The notes beneath the pieces were generated by a model, which was given only the letters and a program-made list of their open reading frames with translations, searched no databases and had not been told where the DNA came from. From NCBI GenBank assembly GCA_027460585.1, contig JAPZAP010000066.1, positions 1 to 45,388 on the forward strand: a DNA stretch of 45,388 bases. The letters are read 5' to 3'. Source of the stretch: Candidatus Methanoperedens sp. (GTDB taxonomy: Archaea > Halobacteriota > Methanosarcinia > Methanosarcinales > Methanoperedenaceae). Positions 16,935 to 26,052 of the stretch are shown here, in pieces (position 1 is the first letter of the stretch; every line of letters begins with the position of its first letter). A program made the translations under genes and the position numbers.

Positions 16935-17842
16935 ATAGCCTCCATCGCCATTGCCAGAAGCGTCATTCTCACAGGTACGCCATAAAAAGACTGCTGGAAA
17001 TACCGCGCGTATTTTGTCCTGTCAACAGAAGGATCGATTTCGTCAACACGCGGCATCGGATGCATTATTATGAGATTATCGCGGGCTTTTCCAAGCAGTT
17101 CTTCCGTGACCCTGTATATGCCTGCTACTTTCTGGTATTCCGCAGGGTCGGGAAACCGTTCTTTCTGGATCCTTGTCACATACAAGACATCGATATCCCC
17201 GATAACATCCTCTATATCCGTGGTCTCGCTGATCCGTGCGCCCTGCTTTTTCAGGTCTTTCTTGATAACATCGGGCATCTGGAGCTGTTTTGGTGAAATA
17301 AGAGTCATATCAGCATGATAGAGTGACAATGCATAGGCCAGTGAATGAACCGTCCGTCCATATTTGAGGTCTCCCACAAGCGCTATTTTCATATCTGACA
17401 AACTGCTTTCGCGCATGATCGTATAAAGGTCAAGAAGAGTCTGGGTTGGATGGTGCCCGGCGCCATCTCCTGCATTTATTATCGGGACTTTTGAATATTC
17501 CGCAGCCATACGCGCGGCACCTTCCCTTGGATGCCTCAATACGATGGCATCGGCGTAATTTCCAATTACCCTGATGGTATCCGCAAGCGTTTCTCCTTTT
17601 GCGACCGAACTTGATTCCACCGATCCGAGGTCGATCACATCACCGCCAAGGCGCTTCATAGCTGTTTCGAAAGATAATCGTGTGCGTGTGCTTGGTTCAT
17701 AAAAAAGGGTTGCAAGGATCTTGCCTGAAAGAAGCGAAGAGGTGTTACCCCGCGCGATAGGTTCGAATTCCCTGGCCCGGTTCAGGATAAAATCGATCTC
17801 ATCTCGCGAAAAATCCTTCATTGAGATGATATGTCGTGACAT
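16931..17842 (-). CDS. pyrB: Aspartate carbamoyltransferase catalytic subunit
   Basis: PyrB condenses carbamoyl phosphate and aspartate. Its 303 residues match the family. The carbamoyl-phosphate loop ([18 protein letters not shown]), the [12 protein letters not shown] motif, the nucleotide-fold [11 protein letters not shown] and the late HPMPRVDEI with the following charged loop are all present. I started at ATG 17842 ([11 protein letters not shown]), which is the usual family start; a GTG one codon upstream is also in frame. It overlaps pyrI and diverges from the membrane protease gene with only about 40 bases between them, where an ATTTAAATTT stretch could serve either promoter. Confidence 0.97.
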   Translation of the reverse strand: MSRHIISMKDFSRDEIDFILNRAREFEPIARGNTSSLLSGKILATLFYEPSTRTRLSFETAMKRLGGDVIDLGSVESSSVAKGETLADTIRVIGNYADAIVLRHPREGAARMAAEYSKVPIINAGDGAGHHPTQTLLDLYTIMRESSLSDMKIALVGDLKYGRTVHSLAYALSLYHADMTLISPKQLQMPDVIKKDLKKQGARISETTDIEDVIGDIDVLYVTRIQKERFPDPAEYQKVAGIYRVTEELLGKARDNLIIMHPMPRVDEIDPSVDRTKYARYFQQSFYGVPVRMTLLAMAMEAI

Positions 17843-17882
17843 CACGTCTAATAAGCAGCAATGAAATTTAAATTTATTGATA

Positions 17883-18632
17883 ATGGTTAAATGTCAGGAA
17901 AACCTATACAAAGTCATGGATAAAGCTGGCAAGGGGAAGCCCGATGTTGCAAAATACCATATGGATACAGTAAAAATCAGAAGCATGCGAAGCATCCGCA
18001 CAAGTAATACTGAGATAATCCATATAATTATTTCATGGCTGGCCATTTCCTATGCTTTTGCAGTCCTTCTTCTCTGGTCAGGTTCCGGGATTAAACCCAC
18101 GGGTGATCAACTTGTCAATGGCATTTTCAATCCTCTTGTTATTTCTTTATCTACCGTTGGCGTTTCGTTCATTGTGCATGAGATGAGCCATAAGCTTGTG
18201 GCGCAAAGGTTCGGTTCCTGGGCTGAATTCAGGATGAGCCCAATAATGCTTTTGCTTATGCTCATACTCGTTCTCCAGTTCGGGATATTATTTGCGGCGC
18301 CCGGTGCGGTCATGATCTATGGGGGCAATGTGGGGCGCAGGGAAAACGGGCGCATATCGCTGGCAGGACCTTTATCGAACCTTCTTCTCGGATTGGCTTT
18401 TTTCACGCTCCTGTCCGAACAGGGTATTCTCTATGAGATCGGAAGATATGGTGTTATCATCAATATTACTCTTGCTCTTTTTAATATGATCCCGTTCGGG
18501 ATATTTGACGGTAAGAAAGTCTGGGATTGGAACAAACCTGTGTATATCGTGATGGTAATAGCGATCTTATTATTGCTTTTATTGTTCGTTACCCCGCAGT
18601 TAATTAACCCGATTACACCGCAGCCATTCTGA
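17883..18632 (+). CDS. M50-type (site-2 protease-like) membrane metalloprotease
   Basis: The protein has five or six transmembrane helices with a zinc-binding HEMSH motif (HExxH, His99-Glu100-His103) in one helix and NMIPFGIFDGKKVWDW near the C terminus, where the Asp is the third zinc ligand of site-2 proteases. This family cleaves membrane proteins within the bilayer. The length of 250 fits the short S2P-like archaeal group without PDZ domain. The ATG at 17883 is the plausible start, though GTG/ATG options downstream at about 17917 or 17965 exist. It has no obvious partner gene; its substrates cannot be inferred. Confidence 0.9.
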   Translation: MVKCQENLYKVMDKAGKGKPDVAKYHMDTVKIRSMRSIRTSNTEIIHIIISWLAISYAFAVLLLWSGSGIKPTGDQLVNGIFNPLVISLSTVGVSFIVHEMSHKLVAQRFGSWAEFRMSPIMLLLMLILVLQFGILFAAPGAVMIYGGNVGRRENGRISLAGPLSNLLLGLAFFTLLSEQGILYEIGRYGVIINITLALFNMIPFGIFDGKKVWDWNKPVYIVMVIAILLLLLLFVTPQLINPITPQPF

Positions 18633-18695
18633 AAATACGAATACAGATATAAATCCCAGTTGCAGCGCAAATATATATCCTATAGAGCGCTCATG

Positions 18696-18721
18696 CTTTG
18701 CGTTCTTTGCAAACTTTGCGG
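18696..18721. repeat. CTTTGCG short-word repeat
   Basis: Three copies of a CTTTGC word, spaced about 9 to 10 bases, lie in the 109-base gap between the convergent membrane protease and nucleotidyltransferase genes. The same word, with its inverted partner, builds the large hairpin at 29949-30016. Confidence 0.5.
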
Positions 18722-18741
18722 ATCAACACGATGCGTTGCTA

Positions 18742-19074
18742 TCAGGCTGCATATATTACTTTACCTTTTTTGGCAAAGTCAGTAATAAGAGAGTTACCGC
18801 TTTCAAATTCTTCAGACGTGAGAGTGATAATATCAAGAGGCACTCTGAATTTTTTTATGGTGTTTATCTCTGCATCCTTCGTCAATCTTGCCCTTTCAAA
18901 AATATCTTTGTTCTGAAAATCCGGAGAAATGATCAGAATATCAACATCGCTATCTATAGTTGCTTTTCCCGTGCTATGCGACCCGAATAGGATTATCTTT
19001 GAAACTTTCAATCCTTTTTCCTTCAAACAATTCTCAAAAAATTTTATGGCTTCTGTTATTTTGTTTTTAACCAT
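18742..19074 (-). CDS. MNT-type nucleotidyltransferase domain protein without HEPN partner
   Basis: The 110-residue protein is a minimal nucleotidyltransferase with the motif LFGSHSTGKATIDSDVDILII, containing the GS and D-x-D active-site residues of MNT proteins. MNT proteins usually act as antitoxins by adding AMP to a HEPN toxin. Here no HEPN gene adjoins it: the upstream gene is hsdS (48 bases away on the same strand) and downstream is a convergent protease gene. It may be an orphan, may act with a HEPN protein elsewhere, or may be part of the restriction operon. Confidence 0.85.
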   Translation of the reverse strand: MVKNKITEAIKFFENCLKEKGLKVSKIILFGSHSTGKATIDSDVDILIISPDFQNKDIFERARLTKDAEINTIKKFRVPLDIITLTSEEFESGNSLITDFAKKGKVIYAA

Positions 19075-19122
19075 GTATTTCTCAAGTTTGTAATTATTTT
19101 AATTGCTTATTTGCTTTTCCCG

Positions 19123-20808
19123 TTACTCCGCCAGCATCCTCCCCACAACCGCCTCCATCAGCTTCTCGCTGTCCGCCTGCGAGCGCAGGAGTCCGGCTTC
19201 AAGCTTATCGCAGAGGGCCATAAGCTGGTCAACTCTGGCGACGATGCGGGCTTGTTCTTTTGAAGAGGGGAGCGGGAATGGTATCAATTCCCATTTACCT
19301 TTACTTAATATCGGCAATGTCGTTTTCGGTGCTCTCATTATGACTTCGTTCTGAAAATACCTTGATCTCAAAAAATAAGTGAATAACTTACAATCTAAAT
19401 TTAAGAAAGGTGTTAATACATTGATTTGCTGATTGCATGAACACTCCCTATCAACACAATTTACTTTTCCAATTGAACCCCCTATACAAACCATTAATAT
19501 TGAACCTGATTTTATTAATCTACCAGTCTCAATTCCAAGATGCGTCAAGCCTTCATTATTATAGTCAATAAAGTTATTTGAAATATCACCCGGTTTTAGG
19601 AAAGGGTAATCTTTCCCAAAAAATTCAGGATTATTTTTCGATGGTGTAGTTCCTGTTTGGGTTTGACCTAAATCTCCAAATCTAACCCATTTCCATCCTA
19701 ATGGCAAAGAATATGGTTCTTCGCCAGCTTCAATAATGGGCAGTGGGTCAATTTTTTTTATCTTCTTTTCCTTGACCAGCCTCATCCTCTCAACTTTGAT
19801 CTTTTCCATCAATATTTCTGCAGGCTCATCTTTCTCATCCTGCGCCACAAGCTTTCCCATGACCGCAAGCTGTATAATCGTTTGCCGTAGCGCGCCCACA
19901 TTCTCCGGCGAATCATATATCAAATCAAAATTATCTCTAATGCGCCGCCAGCCCTCCGCAAACTCCCCCGGCGCGCGTGCCGCAATCATCCGGTCAAGCG
20001 CAGCGCTGTTGATGTGCGCACGGGATTCGCGCTTCTTCTGCTGGCGCGCCTCAAGCTCATCGCAGAGGGACATGAGCTGATCTACTTTGGCGACGATGCG
20101 GTGTTGTTCGTTAGAAGGCGGAAGCGGCACTAAACCCAAATAGAGCTTTCCATCATTTATAGCTGGATATGCCATCCCTGTCATCTCCGATTCAACAAAA
20201 GCAATGAAAGGTTTACTCCGAAGATAATAGTATAGATATCTATTTAGAACGCCAGATAATGGATGTAATACTGCAAAAGCAGTGCTAACAATTGGTTCAG
20301 GTTCGATTTCTTTATCAACGATTGCAATATTTAAAAGATAAGGGCGAACAGTTGCATAAATTACAGTCCCTTTAGAAACTATCTTCCTCGCTCGCGAAGG
20401 AGCATCATTTGGCTTTAGAATCTGTATATTATCGGATATTATTCCATGCTCTTTATCAATAGCGGATACATCAATATAAGTGAACTCCACATCAGGTTTT
20501 TTTTGCCCCCAGTCATGACATAAATCTCCGAGGCGAACCCATTCCCATGCTTTAGGCAGGTTGTATGGGATTTTATTTTCATCGATTGTTGGAAATGCCC
20601 TTGCATTATTAATTTTTTTCTCTTTAACCAGACGTTCTTTTTCTGCCGTAATATTTTTAATTAGAGTCGATGCAGGCTCATCCTTCTTATCCTGCGCCAC
20701 CAGCTTCCCCCGAACCGCCAGTTGCAATATCAACTCCCGCAGTTTCTGCACGCCGTTGGGCGCTTCAGCCAGCGCCTCAAAATTATCGAAAAAAGTCTCA
20801 GGCTTCAT
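19123..20808 (-). CDS. hsdS: Type I restriction-modification specificity subunit HsdS
   Basis: HsdS recognises the DNA target and guides HsdM and HsdR. The 561-residue protein has two target-recognition domains separated by conserved helical spacers. The first ends near PLPPSNEQHRIVAKVDQLM and the second near PFPLPSSKEQARIVARVDQLM; both repeat the helical phrases that hold the two halves in the complex. Two copies of LPKAWEWVRLGDL / LPLGWKWVRFGDL begin the TRDs. The ATG overlaps the hsdM stop by 4 bases. The target sequence cannot be read from the protein. It is the third gene of a minus-strand locus hsdR, hsdM, hsdS. Confidence 0.96.
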   Translation of the reverse strand: MKPETFFDNFEALAEAPNGVQKLRELILQLAVRGKLVAQDKKDEPASTLIKNITAEKERLVKEKKINNARAFPTIDENKIPYNLPKAWEWVRLGDLCHDWGQKKPDVEFTYIDVSAIDKEHGIISDNIQILKPNDAPSRARKIVSKGTVIYATVRPYLLNIAIVDKEIEPEPIVSTAFAVLHPLSGVLNRYLYYYLRSKPFIAFVESEMTGMAYPAINDGKLYLGLVPLPPSNEQHRIVAKVDQLMSLCDELEARQQKKRESRAHINSAALDRMIAARAPGEFAEGWRRIRDNFDLIYDSPENVGALRQTIIQLAVMGKLVAQDEKDEPAEILMEKIKVERMRLVKEKKIKKIDPLPIIEAGEEPYSLPLGWKWVRFGDLGQTQTGTTPSKNNPEFFGKDYPFLKPGDISNNFIDYNNEGLTHLGIETGRLIKSGSILMVCIGGSIGKVNCVDRECSCNQQINVLTPFLNLDCKLFTYFLRSRYFQNEVIMRAPKTTLPILSKGKWELIPFPLPSSKEQARIVARVDQLMALCDKLEAGLLRSQADSEKLMEAVVGRMLAE

Positions 20809-22250
20809 GTTTTCTTCACTTCAAGCGCAGCTTTAAGCTCATTTTTAAGCGCATTGCGCGTCTCTGCAATTCCTGCAAGCAGCTTGCGGTACTCTTCCAG
20901 CAGTTCCTCCGGGTCGCGATGTGCGTTGTTCACCACGCTTGGGTTCTTGATATCCAGATTGTATCCACCGGCTTTGATCTCATCTATCGTTACTTTCCAT
21001 GCTCGTTCATTTTTCTCGCGCTTGTGCCACCATGCCTTCTCAGTCTCGAACTCCTCGATGCGGATGGGCTTTGTCTTGTTGTAGGATTTTACCCCGTTCG
21101 GATAGGGATGTTCGTAAAACCATATCTCTTTTGTCGGCGCGCCTTTTGTGAAAAAGAGCAGGTTTGTCTTGATGCCCGTATATGGACTGAAAACACCATT
21201 GGGCAGGCGCACTATTGTGTGAAGGTTGCATTCCTCAAGCAGCTTTTCCTTGATCCGGGTCTTCACGCCTTCGCCGAAAAGCGTGCCGTCAGGCAACACG
21301 ATTGCACCGCGCCCTTCCTCTTTTAGGAGGTGCATGATGAGCAAAAGGAACAGATCAGCGGTCTCTCTTGTGCGGTAGGTTGCGGGGAAATTGGATTCGA
21401 TGCCGTCCTCCTCCATGCCTCCGAATGGCGGATTTGTTACGATCACATCAACCCTGTCAGCCGAGCCATAATCCCGCAGCGGGCGCGCCAATGTGTTGTC
21501 GTGGCGTATTTGCGATGGCACTTCAATGCCGTGAAGCAGCATGTTCGTAACGCAAAGAAGATGCGGCAGAGGCTTTTTCTCAACTCCGGTGATGGATTTC
21601 TGGAGCTTCTCTTCGTCCTCTACGCTTTTCACATAATTGCCTCTGACGTTGTTTATGGCGCATGCCAGGAATCCTCCTGTTCCGCAGGCAGGGTCAAGGA
21701 TCTTCTCACCAAGTTTAGGGTCAACCATATATACCATGAACTGTGTGATGGCGCGCGGTGTGTAGTATTCTCCTGCATTTCCCGCGCTCTGGAGGTCACG
21801 AAGTATCTGCTCATAGATGTCGCCGAAAAGATGCCTGTCATCAGAGCTATTGAAATCGATCTCGTTGATCTTGTTAATGACCTGGCGCATCAGGGTTCCC
21901 GATTTCATGTAATTGTAAGCGTCCTCGAACACATCGCGCACAACGATGCCGCGCCTGTCAGACTGCGCAGATAGATTTTTTAACTTCCTGAATATTTCAT
22001 TATTCACAAAATCCAGCAGTTCTTCACCCGTTATCCCCTCAGGATCAGCCGCCCAGTTTCGCCAGCGCAGTTTTTCAGGAATGGGCGAGCGGTAGTTATC
22101 TTCAAGTTGTTCGTATTCCTTTTCCTTATCCTCAAATATCTTCAGGAAAATCATCCACACAAGCTGGCTTATGCGCTGCGCATCCCCGTCCACGCCAGCG
22201 TCTTTTCGCATTATATCCTGTATGGTCTTGATTGTCGTACTGATAGCCAT
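20805..22250 (-). CDS. hsdM: Type I restriction-modification DNA methyltransferase HsdM
   Basis: HsdM adds a methyl group to adenine at the site chosen by HsdS. The 481-residue protein has the SAM-binding motif DPACGTGGF and the catalytic NPPFGG, the usual N6-adenine signatures. The N-terminal helical domain (about 1-130) includes AQRISQLVWMIFLKIFEDKE, typical of HsdM_N. It is co-translated with hsdS (ATGA overlap). The upstream hsdR lies 1.2 kb away with a toxin-antitoxin pair of the opposite strand between them, so hsdM may use its own promoter within 22251-22745. Confidence 0.97.
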   Translation of the reverse strand: MAISTTIKTIQDIMRKDAGVDGDAQRISQLVWMIFLKIFEDKEKEYEQLEDNYRSPIPEKLRWRNWAADPEGITGEELLDFVNNEIFRKLKNLSAQSDRRGIVVRDVFEDAYNYMKSGTLMRQVINKINEIDFNSSDDRHLFGDIYEQILRDLQSAGNAGEYYTPRAITQFMVYMVDPKLGEKILDPACGTGGFLACAINNVRGNYVKSVEDEEKLQKSITGVEKKPLPHLLCVTNMLLHGIEVPSQIRHDNTLARPLRDYGSADRVDVIVTNPPFGGMEEDGIESNFPATYRTRETADLFLLLIMHLLKEEGRGAIVLPDGTLFGEGVKTRIKEKLLEECNLHTIVRLPNGVFSPYTGIKTNLLFFTKGAPTKEIWFYEHPYPNGVKSYNKTKPIRIEEFETEKAWWHKREKNERAWKVTIDEIKAGGYNLDIKNPSVVNNAHRDPEELLEEYRKLLAGIAETRNALKNELKAALEVKKT

Positions 22251-22315
22251 TATTCTCCGATCCTTTATTTCATAATTTGATTATAACCGCATGAAACCAG
22301 AATCTGAAGCAATAA

Positions 22316-22346
22316 ATCTGCGTTCATCTGCGTTTATCTGCGGTTT
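22316..22346. repeat. ATCTGCG short-word direct repeat
   Basis: Three ATCTGCG words recur at about 10-base spacing (ATCTGCGTTC, ATCTGCGTTT, ATCTGCGGTT). It is the first of four repeat elements that fill the 495-base gap 22251-22745, in which I see no gene. The same word is seen at 6382-6449. Confidence 0.55.
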
Positions 22347-22370
22347 GTATTTTTTGCATTTAATATAAAT

Positions 22371-22415
22371 AACGAACTGATACGAACTCACGGAAGAGTT
22401 CGTTTTGAGTTCGTT
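22371..22415. repeat. Nested palindrome, copy 1 of a shared element
   Basis: ACGAACTC (22382-22389) pairs with GAGTTCGT (22396-22403) around a 6-base loop. An outer pair AACGAACT (22371-22378) and AGTTCGTT (22408-22415) extends it. The inner part recurs at 38038-38062, where 14 bases including TGATACGAACTCAC are identical. It may be an operator, a protein-binding site or a mobile hairpin. Confidence 0.6.
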
Positions 22416-22471
22416 GGAGTTAGTTGTTATCGTTTTTCATCCCAGATTTTCGAGATTCAATTTGAATCGAA

Positions 22472-22548
22472 CACGGATGACACGGATCAGACGGATTTTC
22501 ACGGATATTAGTATCCATGTCATCCGCGTTATCCGCGCAATCTGCGTT
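22472..22548. repeat. CGGAT/ATCCG short-word inverted repeat
   Basis: The left arm repeats CACGGAT and GACGGAT words; the right arm repeats ATCCGCG and ends in CTGCGTT. The arms meet around ATTAGTATCCATG, so the RNA or single strand could fold into a long imperfect hairpin. It is noncoding. Confidence 0.55.
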
Positions 22549-22581
22549 CTATGTCATGATTCTTTCCATATTTTGATTTTT

Positions 22582-22630
22582 GGACAGGATAACAGGATTC
22601 ACGGGATACCTGATAAAATATTATCCTGCC
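22582..22630. repeat. CAGGAT short-word inverted repeat
   Basis: GGACAGGATAA on the left pairs, with one bulged base, with TTATCCTGCC on the right. CAGGAT words repeat between them. The same CAGGAT word builds the element at 45208-45268. Confidence 0.5.
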
Positions 22631-22745
22631 CATTTTTTAATACAGTAGACACCATCAAATTTGTAAAAGCTATCTTTTTTTTGATATCTTGGTTGAACAC
22701 AACACTTATTATCCACCAATACCATTATTACCATCAGTGGTTACA

Positions 22746-23009
22746 ATGGAAATAATAAATGTAGATAACTCAGGAAGATTGGTCATCCCTGAATTTATCA
22801 GGAAAAAATTGCACATAACTAAAGATGTGCCGCTTCTGATTACTGAATTGGATGATGATAAAATATTAATCAAAAAGCTTGATAGGGATGAAATCGAGAA
22901 AAGGCTCAGACAGGAACTGAAAGGATTAGATATTGATAAAATCGCTCTTGATGTGAGAACCGGAATAAATGAAGCAGCAAAGAAAAAATATGCGACTGTT
23001 CTTGGTTGA
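22746..23009 (+). CDS. AbrB/SpoVT-type antitoxin
   Basis: This 87-residue protein has the AbrB-like swapped-hairpin fold: the start MEIINVDNSGRLVIPEFIRKK is the classic signature of this DNA-binding family. The C-terminal part (about 45-87) is charged and probably wraps the toxin. I chose ATG 22746 rather than an upstream start at 22689, because the domain begins there. The next gene, a PIN-domain toxin, overlaps its last 20 bases. It likely neutralises the toxin and represses the pair. It is antiparallel to the flanking restriction genes hsdR and hsdM. Confidence 0.88.
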   Translation: MEIINVDNSGRLVIPEFIRKKLHITKDVPLLITELDDDKILIKKLDRDEIEKRLRQELKGLDIDKIALDVRTGINEAAKKKYATVLG

Positions 23010-23415
23010 TGCCAATGTTTTTATAGCCGCTATCAAAAATCCTGATAAAAAAGCGCGCTCTCTTGACCTGATTATTGAACTTGTAGAAAATGAAAATATA
23101 AGTCTTGTGGGAAATGATTTACTTTTATTGGAATTTGGGAAATATTCAGAGAAATTCAGATCAGAAACTGCCTCACATTTACTTAAAAGATTAAAAGACA
23201 AAATAAAATTAGTAGATGTAAAAGAAGACTCTATCAAAATATCCCGAAAATATATCCCAAAAGCAGAGGTCGTTGATATAATTCATGCAGCTACATGCAT
23301 TCAAGTGGGATCGATAATGATAACAAACGACAAGCATTTTGATAAAATTTCCCAGAATCATATTATCGAAGTCTGGAATATAAGTACAGCAATAGAAAAT
23401 CTACTGGGTAAATAA
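22990..23415 (+). CDS. PIN-domain toxin (VapC-like)
   Basis: PIN toxins are Mg-dependent ribonucleases that cut tRNA or rRNA. The 141-residue protein has the acidic residues in the usual order: Asp in LVDANVFIAA, Glu in LLLLEFGKY, Asp in VVDIIHAATC and Asp in ITNDKHF. The ATG at 22990 lies inside the end of the AbrB gene (20-base overlap), typical of coupled toxin-antitoxin pairs. Its stop is only 1 base from the hsdR stop (23417), and the two genes converge. The position between hsdR and hsdM could stabilise the restriction locus. Confidence 0.9.
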   Translation: MRLFLVDANVFIAAIKNPDKKARSLDLIIELVENENISLVGNDLLLLEFGKYSEKFRSETASHLLKRLKDKIKLVDVKEDSIKISRKYIPKAEVVDIIHAATCIQVGSIMITNDKHFDKISQNHIIEVWNISTAIENLLGK

Positions 23416-23416
23416 A

Positions 23417-25987
23417 TCAAGCCTCTGCCATATAGATTTGCGTTTCCAGTCCACGAAGCGCAGCAAGATATTTCTCCTTTCCCCCAAAAAGGCTTATAAT
23501 CTCAAGCGGTGTCCCAAATTGGTTAAGCGGCTGCACCCTGAGAACATCCATGCTCTCGATATTCTCTATCCCCGAATCAGCATATTTATCAAGAAGCGCT
23601 GTCAGAACCGCGCGCGCTTTATCGCCGAATTTTGCGAAATAATTCATCTTGCGCACAGCATCAGCCCTCTCTCTGCGTGACAGCGGCGGTTTATCATAAA
23701 CCACATGGCAAATTAGGTCAAACGGGTCATAATCACGACCCACCTGCTCAGCCAGCGCATCAAGAAGGAGGCCATGCCCTTGAAGCTCCTGGAGAATTAA
23801 ATTCTTTTTTTCGGCTTTGCTCCATTGGGTAAGGAACGAATCAAGCGATGCATATTCCTTTCTCACAGTATTCCTGGTATAATCCTTAAGCGATTCCGTG
23901 ATCAGCTTGCCGTCTTTTCCATAATACTGCACGCGCTCAGCTATAACCTTCACAGGCACGTCGCTCACAAAGAACTTGGTTCTTTTGATTTCTTCGTATA
24001 TGTTTAGTTTGCCTTCTTCGGTTTTCGCAATAAATTCTTTGTTTCTACCGTCGTCGATTCTTAGCTTTACTTTTATTTTTTCCTCGTCAAGATTTAGAAA
24101 AACAAAATTTTGTTCTGTATGAACACTTATATTATTACCGTTATCGATCTTTTCAATTCTTGGCGTTTTTATCAAATCCATATGAAAATTATGTGTTAGA
24201 TATTCTACGAGTCGAACATTATCGTCTCCTGGAATTTTATCCCAGCAAAACAAATATCTTAAATTGTCCCCATCATCAGGAGGCACCGGAGGATCATGAG
24301 GGCCGGGATTATAAACAACTACCGGATCGCCATCGAACATGGGATCAGCAAAAAGCTCCGTCGCTTTCTTAAAATCCATTATGGTAAAATAATATTTATC
24401 GAAATCCTCATTAATGCGTGTCCCTCTCCCGATTATCTGCTTAAAAACCGTCATAGACTGGATACGCTGATCAATCACAATGAGTTTGCATGTCTGCGCA
24501 TCCACACCTGTATTCATAAGTCTGGATGTGGTAGCTATCACCGGATATTTGCTCTCAGGAAGGATAAAATTATCAAGTTCTTTCTTGCCTTCCTCATTAT
24601 CTCCCGTAATTCTCATAACATATTTGCGGTTCTGGGAAACAAGGTCGCCATTTTCATTCACAAGCGCCTGACGCATACGTTCAGCATGGTCTATATCTTC
24701 GCAAAACACAATCGTCTTATCAAATCGATCAGTTGCTTTCAGGTACTCCGTGATCTTTTTAGCCACAAGTTGCGTGCGCTGCTCCAACACAAGTGTCCTG
24801 TCAAAATCGATCTGGTTATAAATGCGGTCGTCGATCTCGCTGCCATATTTATCCAGCTTTCCCTTCTCAGGACGCCAGCCTGTGAGGTCTTTATCAAGAT
24901 CGATCCTGACAACCTTATACGGCGCCAGGAAACCATCATCTATCCCCTGTTTTAGTGAATAAGTGTAAATCGGCTCGCCAAAATAATGGATGTTTGAGAC
25001 TTCTTTTGTTTCTTTAGGCGTAGCTGTCATCCCGATCTGCGTTGCCGATGAAAAATACTCAAGTATCTCGCGCCATGCCGACTCCTCAGCCGCGCTTCCC
25101 CTATGGCATTCATCCACTATCACAAGATCAAAGAAATCCGGCGAAAACTGCTTATAGATGTTTTTCCACTCTTCCGGGCCTGAAACTGCCTGGTAAAGCG
25201 AAAGATAAATCTCATAAGATTTATCCGCATTTCGATTCTCGATCTTTGTCATTGCAGAGCCAAAAGGCTTGAAATCATTGGTCTTTGTCTGGTCGATCAG
25301 GATATTGCGGTCAGCCAGATAGAGTATCCGCTTCTTCATGCGTGATTTCCACAGGCGCCAGATTATCTGGAATGCCGTAAACGTCTTTCCGGTTCCAGTC
25401 GCCATAACCAGAAGTATGCGGTTTTGTCCTCGTACAATAGCCTCGATCGTACGGTTGATCGCAACAAGCTGGTAATATCGAGGGATCTTGCCACTGCTAT
25501 CAGTATAATAATCCTGTGTGATTATTTGCTTATTCGAATCGTCAATGCCTTTCCATGCACAGTACCGGCGCCAAAGTTCTTCAGGCGAAGGAAAAGCATC
25601 AAGTGCGATCTCTTTTTCCAGCACGCCGGATTTTGCCGTTCGGTCATGTTCTATGAATGCATCGCCATTCGTGCTATAAACAAACGGTACATCCATCATA
25701 TCAGCATAAACAAGCGCCTGCTGCATACCATCTCCGACGCTGTGATTATTGTCTTTAGCTTCGATAACAGCAACAGGAATATTGGGTTTGTATGAAAGAA
25801 GAACATCAACGCGCTTTGCCTCACCGCGGTTCCAGAGACGGCCTTTGACGATTACGCGGCCTCTTGTGAATGTGACTTCTTCCCTGATCTGGGTATAGAG
25901 GTTCCATCCAGCCTGAACTACGGCTGGAGTTATATATTTCGTACAAATATCCCTTTCACTCAGCGCTTTTTTATCGATCTTTTCCAT
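23417..25987 (-). CDS. hsdR: Type I restriction endonuclease subunit HsdR
   Basis: HsdR moves DNA with an ATP-driven motor and cuts it. The 856-residue protein has an N-terminal PD-(D/E)xK-type nuclease region with [19 protein letters not shown]. The DEAD-like motor follows: Walker [13 protein letters not shown] (about residue 200), a Walker B motif DECHRG, and GMTATPKET; the helicase C-terminal half has the motif [12 protein letters not shown]. The C-terminal part (about 650-856) is the helical region that contacts HsdM. It is separated from hsdM by the AbrB/PIN pair. The ATG at 25987 is preceded by AGAGGGATAT as ribosome-binding site. Nothing suggests it is broken. Confidence 0.96.
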   Translation of the reverse strand: MEKIDKKALSERDICTKYITPAVVQAGWNLYTQIREEVTFTRGRVIVKGRLWNRGEAKRVDVLLSYKPNIPVAVIEAKDNNHSVGDGMQQALVYADMMDVPFVYSTNGDAFIEHDRTAKSGVLEKEIALDAFPSPEELWRRYCAWKGIDDSNKQIITQDYYTDSSGKIPRYYQLVAINRTIEAIVRGQNRILLVMATGTGKTFTAFQIIWRLWKSRMKKRILYLADRNILIDQTKTNDFKPFGSAMTKIENRNADKSYEIYLSLYQAVSGPEEWKNIYKQFSPDFFDLVIVDECHRGSAAEESAWREILEYFSSATQIGMTATPKETKEVSNIHYFGEPIYTYSLKQGIDDGFLAPYKVVRIDLDKDLTGWRPEKGKLDKYGSEIDDRIYNQIDFDRTLVLEQRTQLVAKKITEYLKATDRFDKTIVFCEDIDHAERMRQALVNENGDLVSQNRKYVMRITGDNEEGKKELDNFILPESKYPVIATTSRLMNTGVDAQTCKLIVIDQRIQSMTVFKQIIGRGTRINEDFDKYYFTIMDFKKATELFADPMFDGDPVVVYNPGPHDPPVPPDDGDNLRYLFCWDKIPGDDNVRLVEYLTHNFHMDLIKTPRIEKIDNGNNISVHTEQNFVFLNLDEEKIKVKLRIDDGRNKEFIAKTEEGKLNIYEEIKRTKFFVSDVPVKVIAERVQYYGKDGKLITESLKDYTRNTVRKEYASLDSFLTQWSKAEKKNLILQELQGHGLLLDALAEQVGRDYDPFDLICHVVYDKPPLSRRERADAVRKMNYFAKFGDKARAVLTALLDKYADSGIENIESMDVLRVQPLNQFGTPLEIISLFGGKEKYLAALRGLETQIYMAEA

Positions 25988-26052
25988 ATCCCTCTAATGA
26001 AAGCAGAAGCCGACTATTGCAGGATATGACTTAAAATATATAAACATGTGGC

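Noticed and set aside
20670-21974. Long plus-strand frames of 218 and 214 residues
   Set aside because: They lie fully opposite hsdS and hsdM, which have clear motifs. The translated products are low-complexity and Cys/His-rich in the way shadow frames are.
22316-22630. CRISPR array
   Set aside because: The repeat words are 7 to 8 bases with spacing of about 10 and no unique spacers of 30 or more bases. No cas genes are near.
24296-24955. Plus-strand frame of 219 residues inside hsdR
   Set aside because: It is opposite the conserved helicase part of HsdR, has no family motif and no ribosome-binding site.
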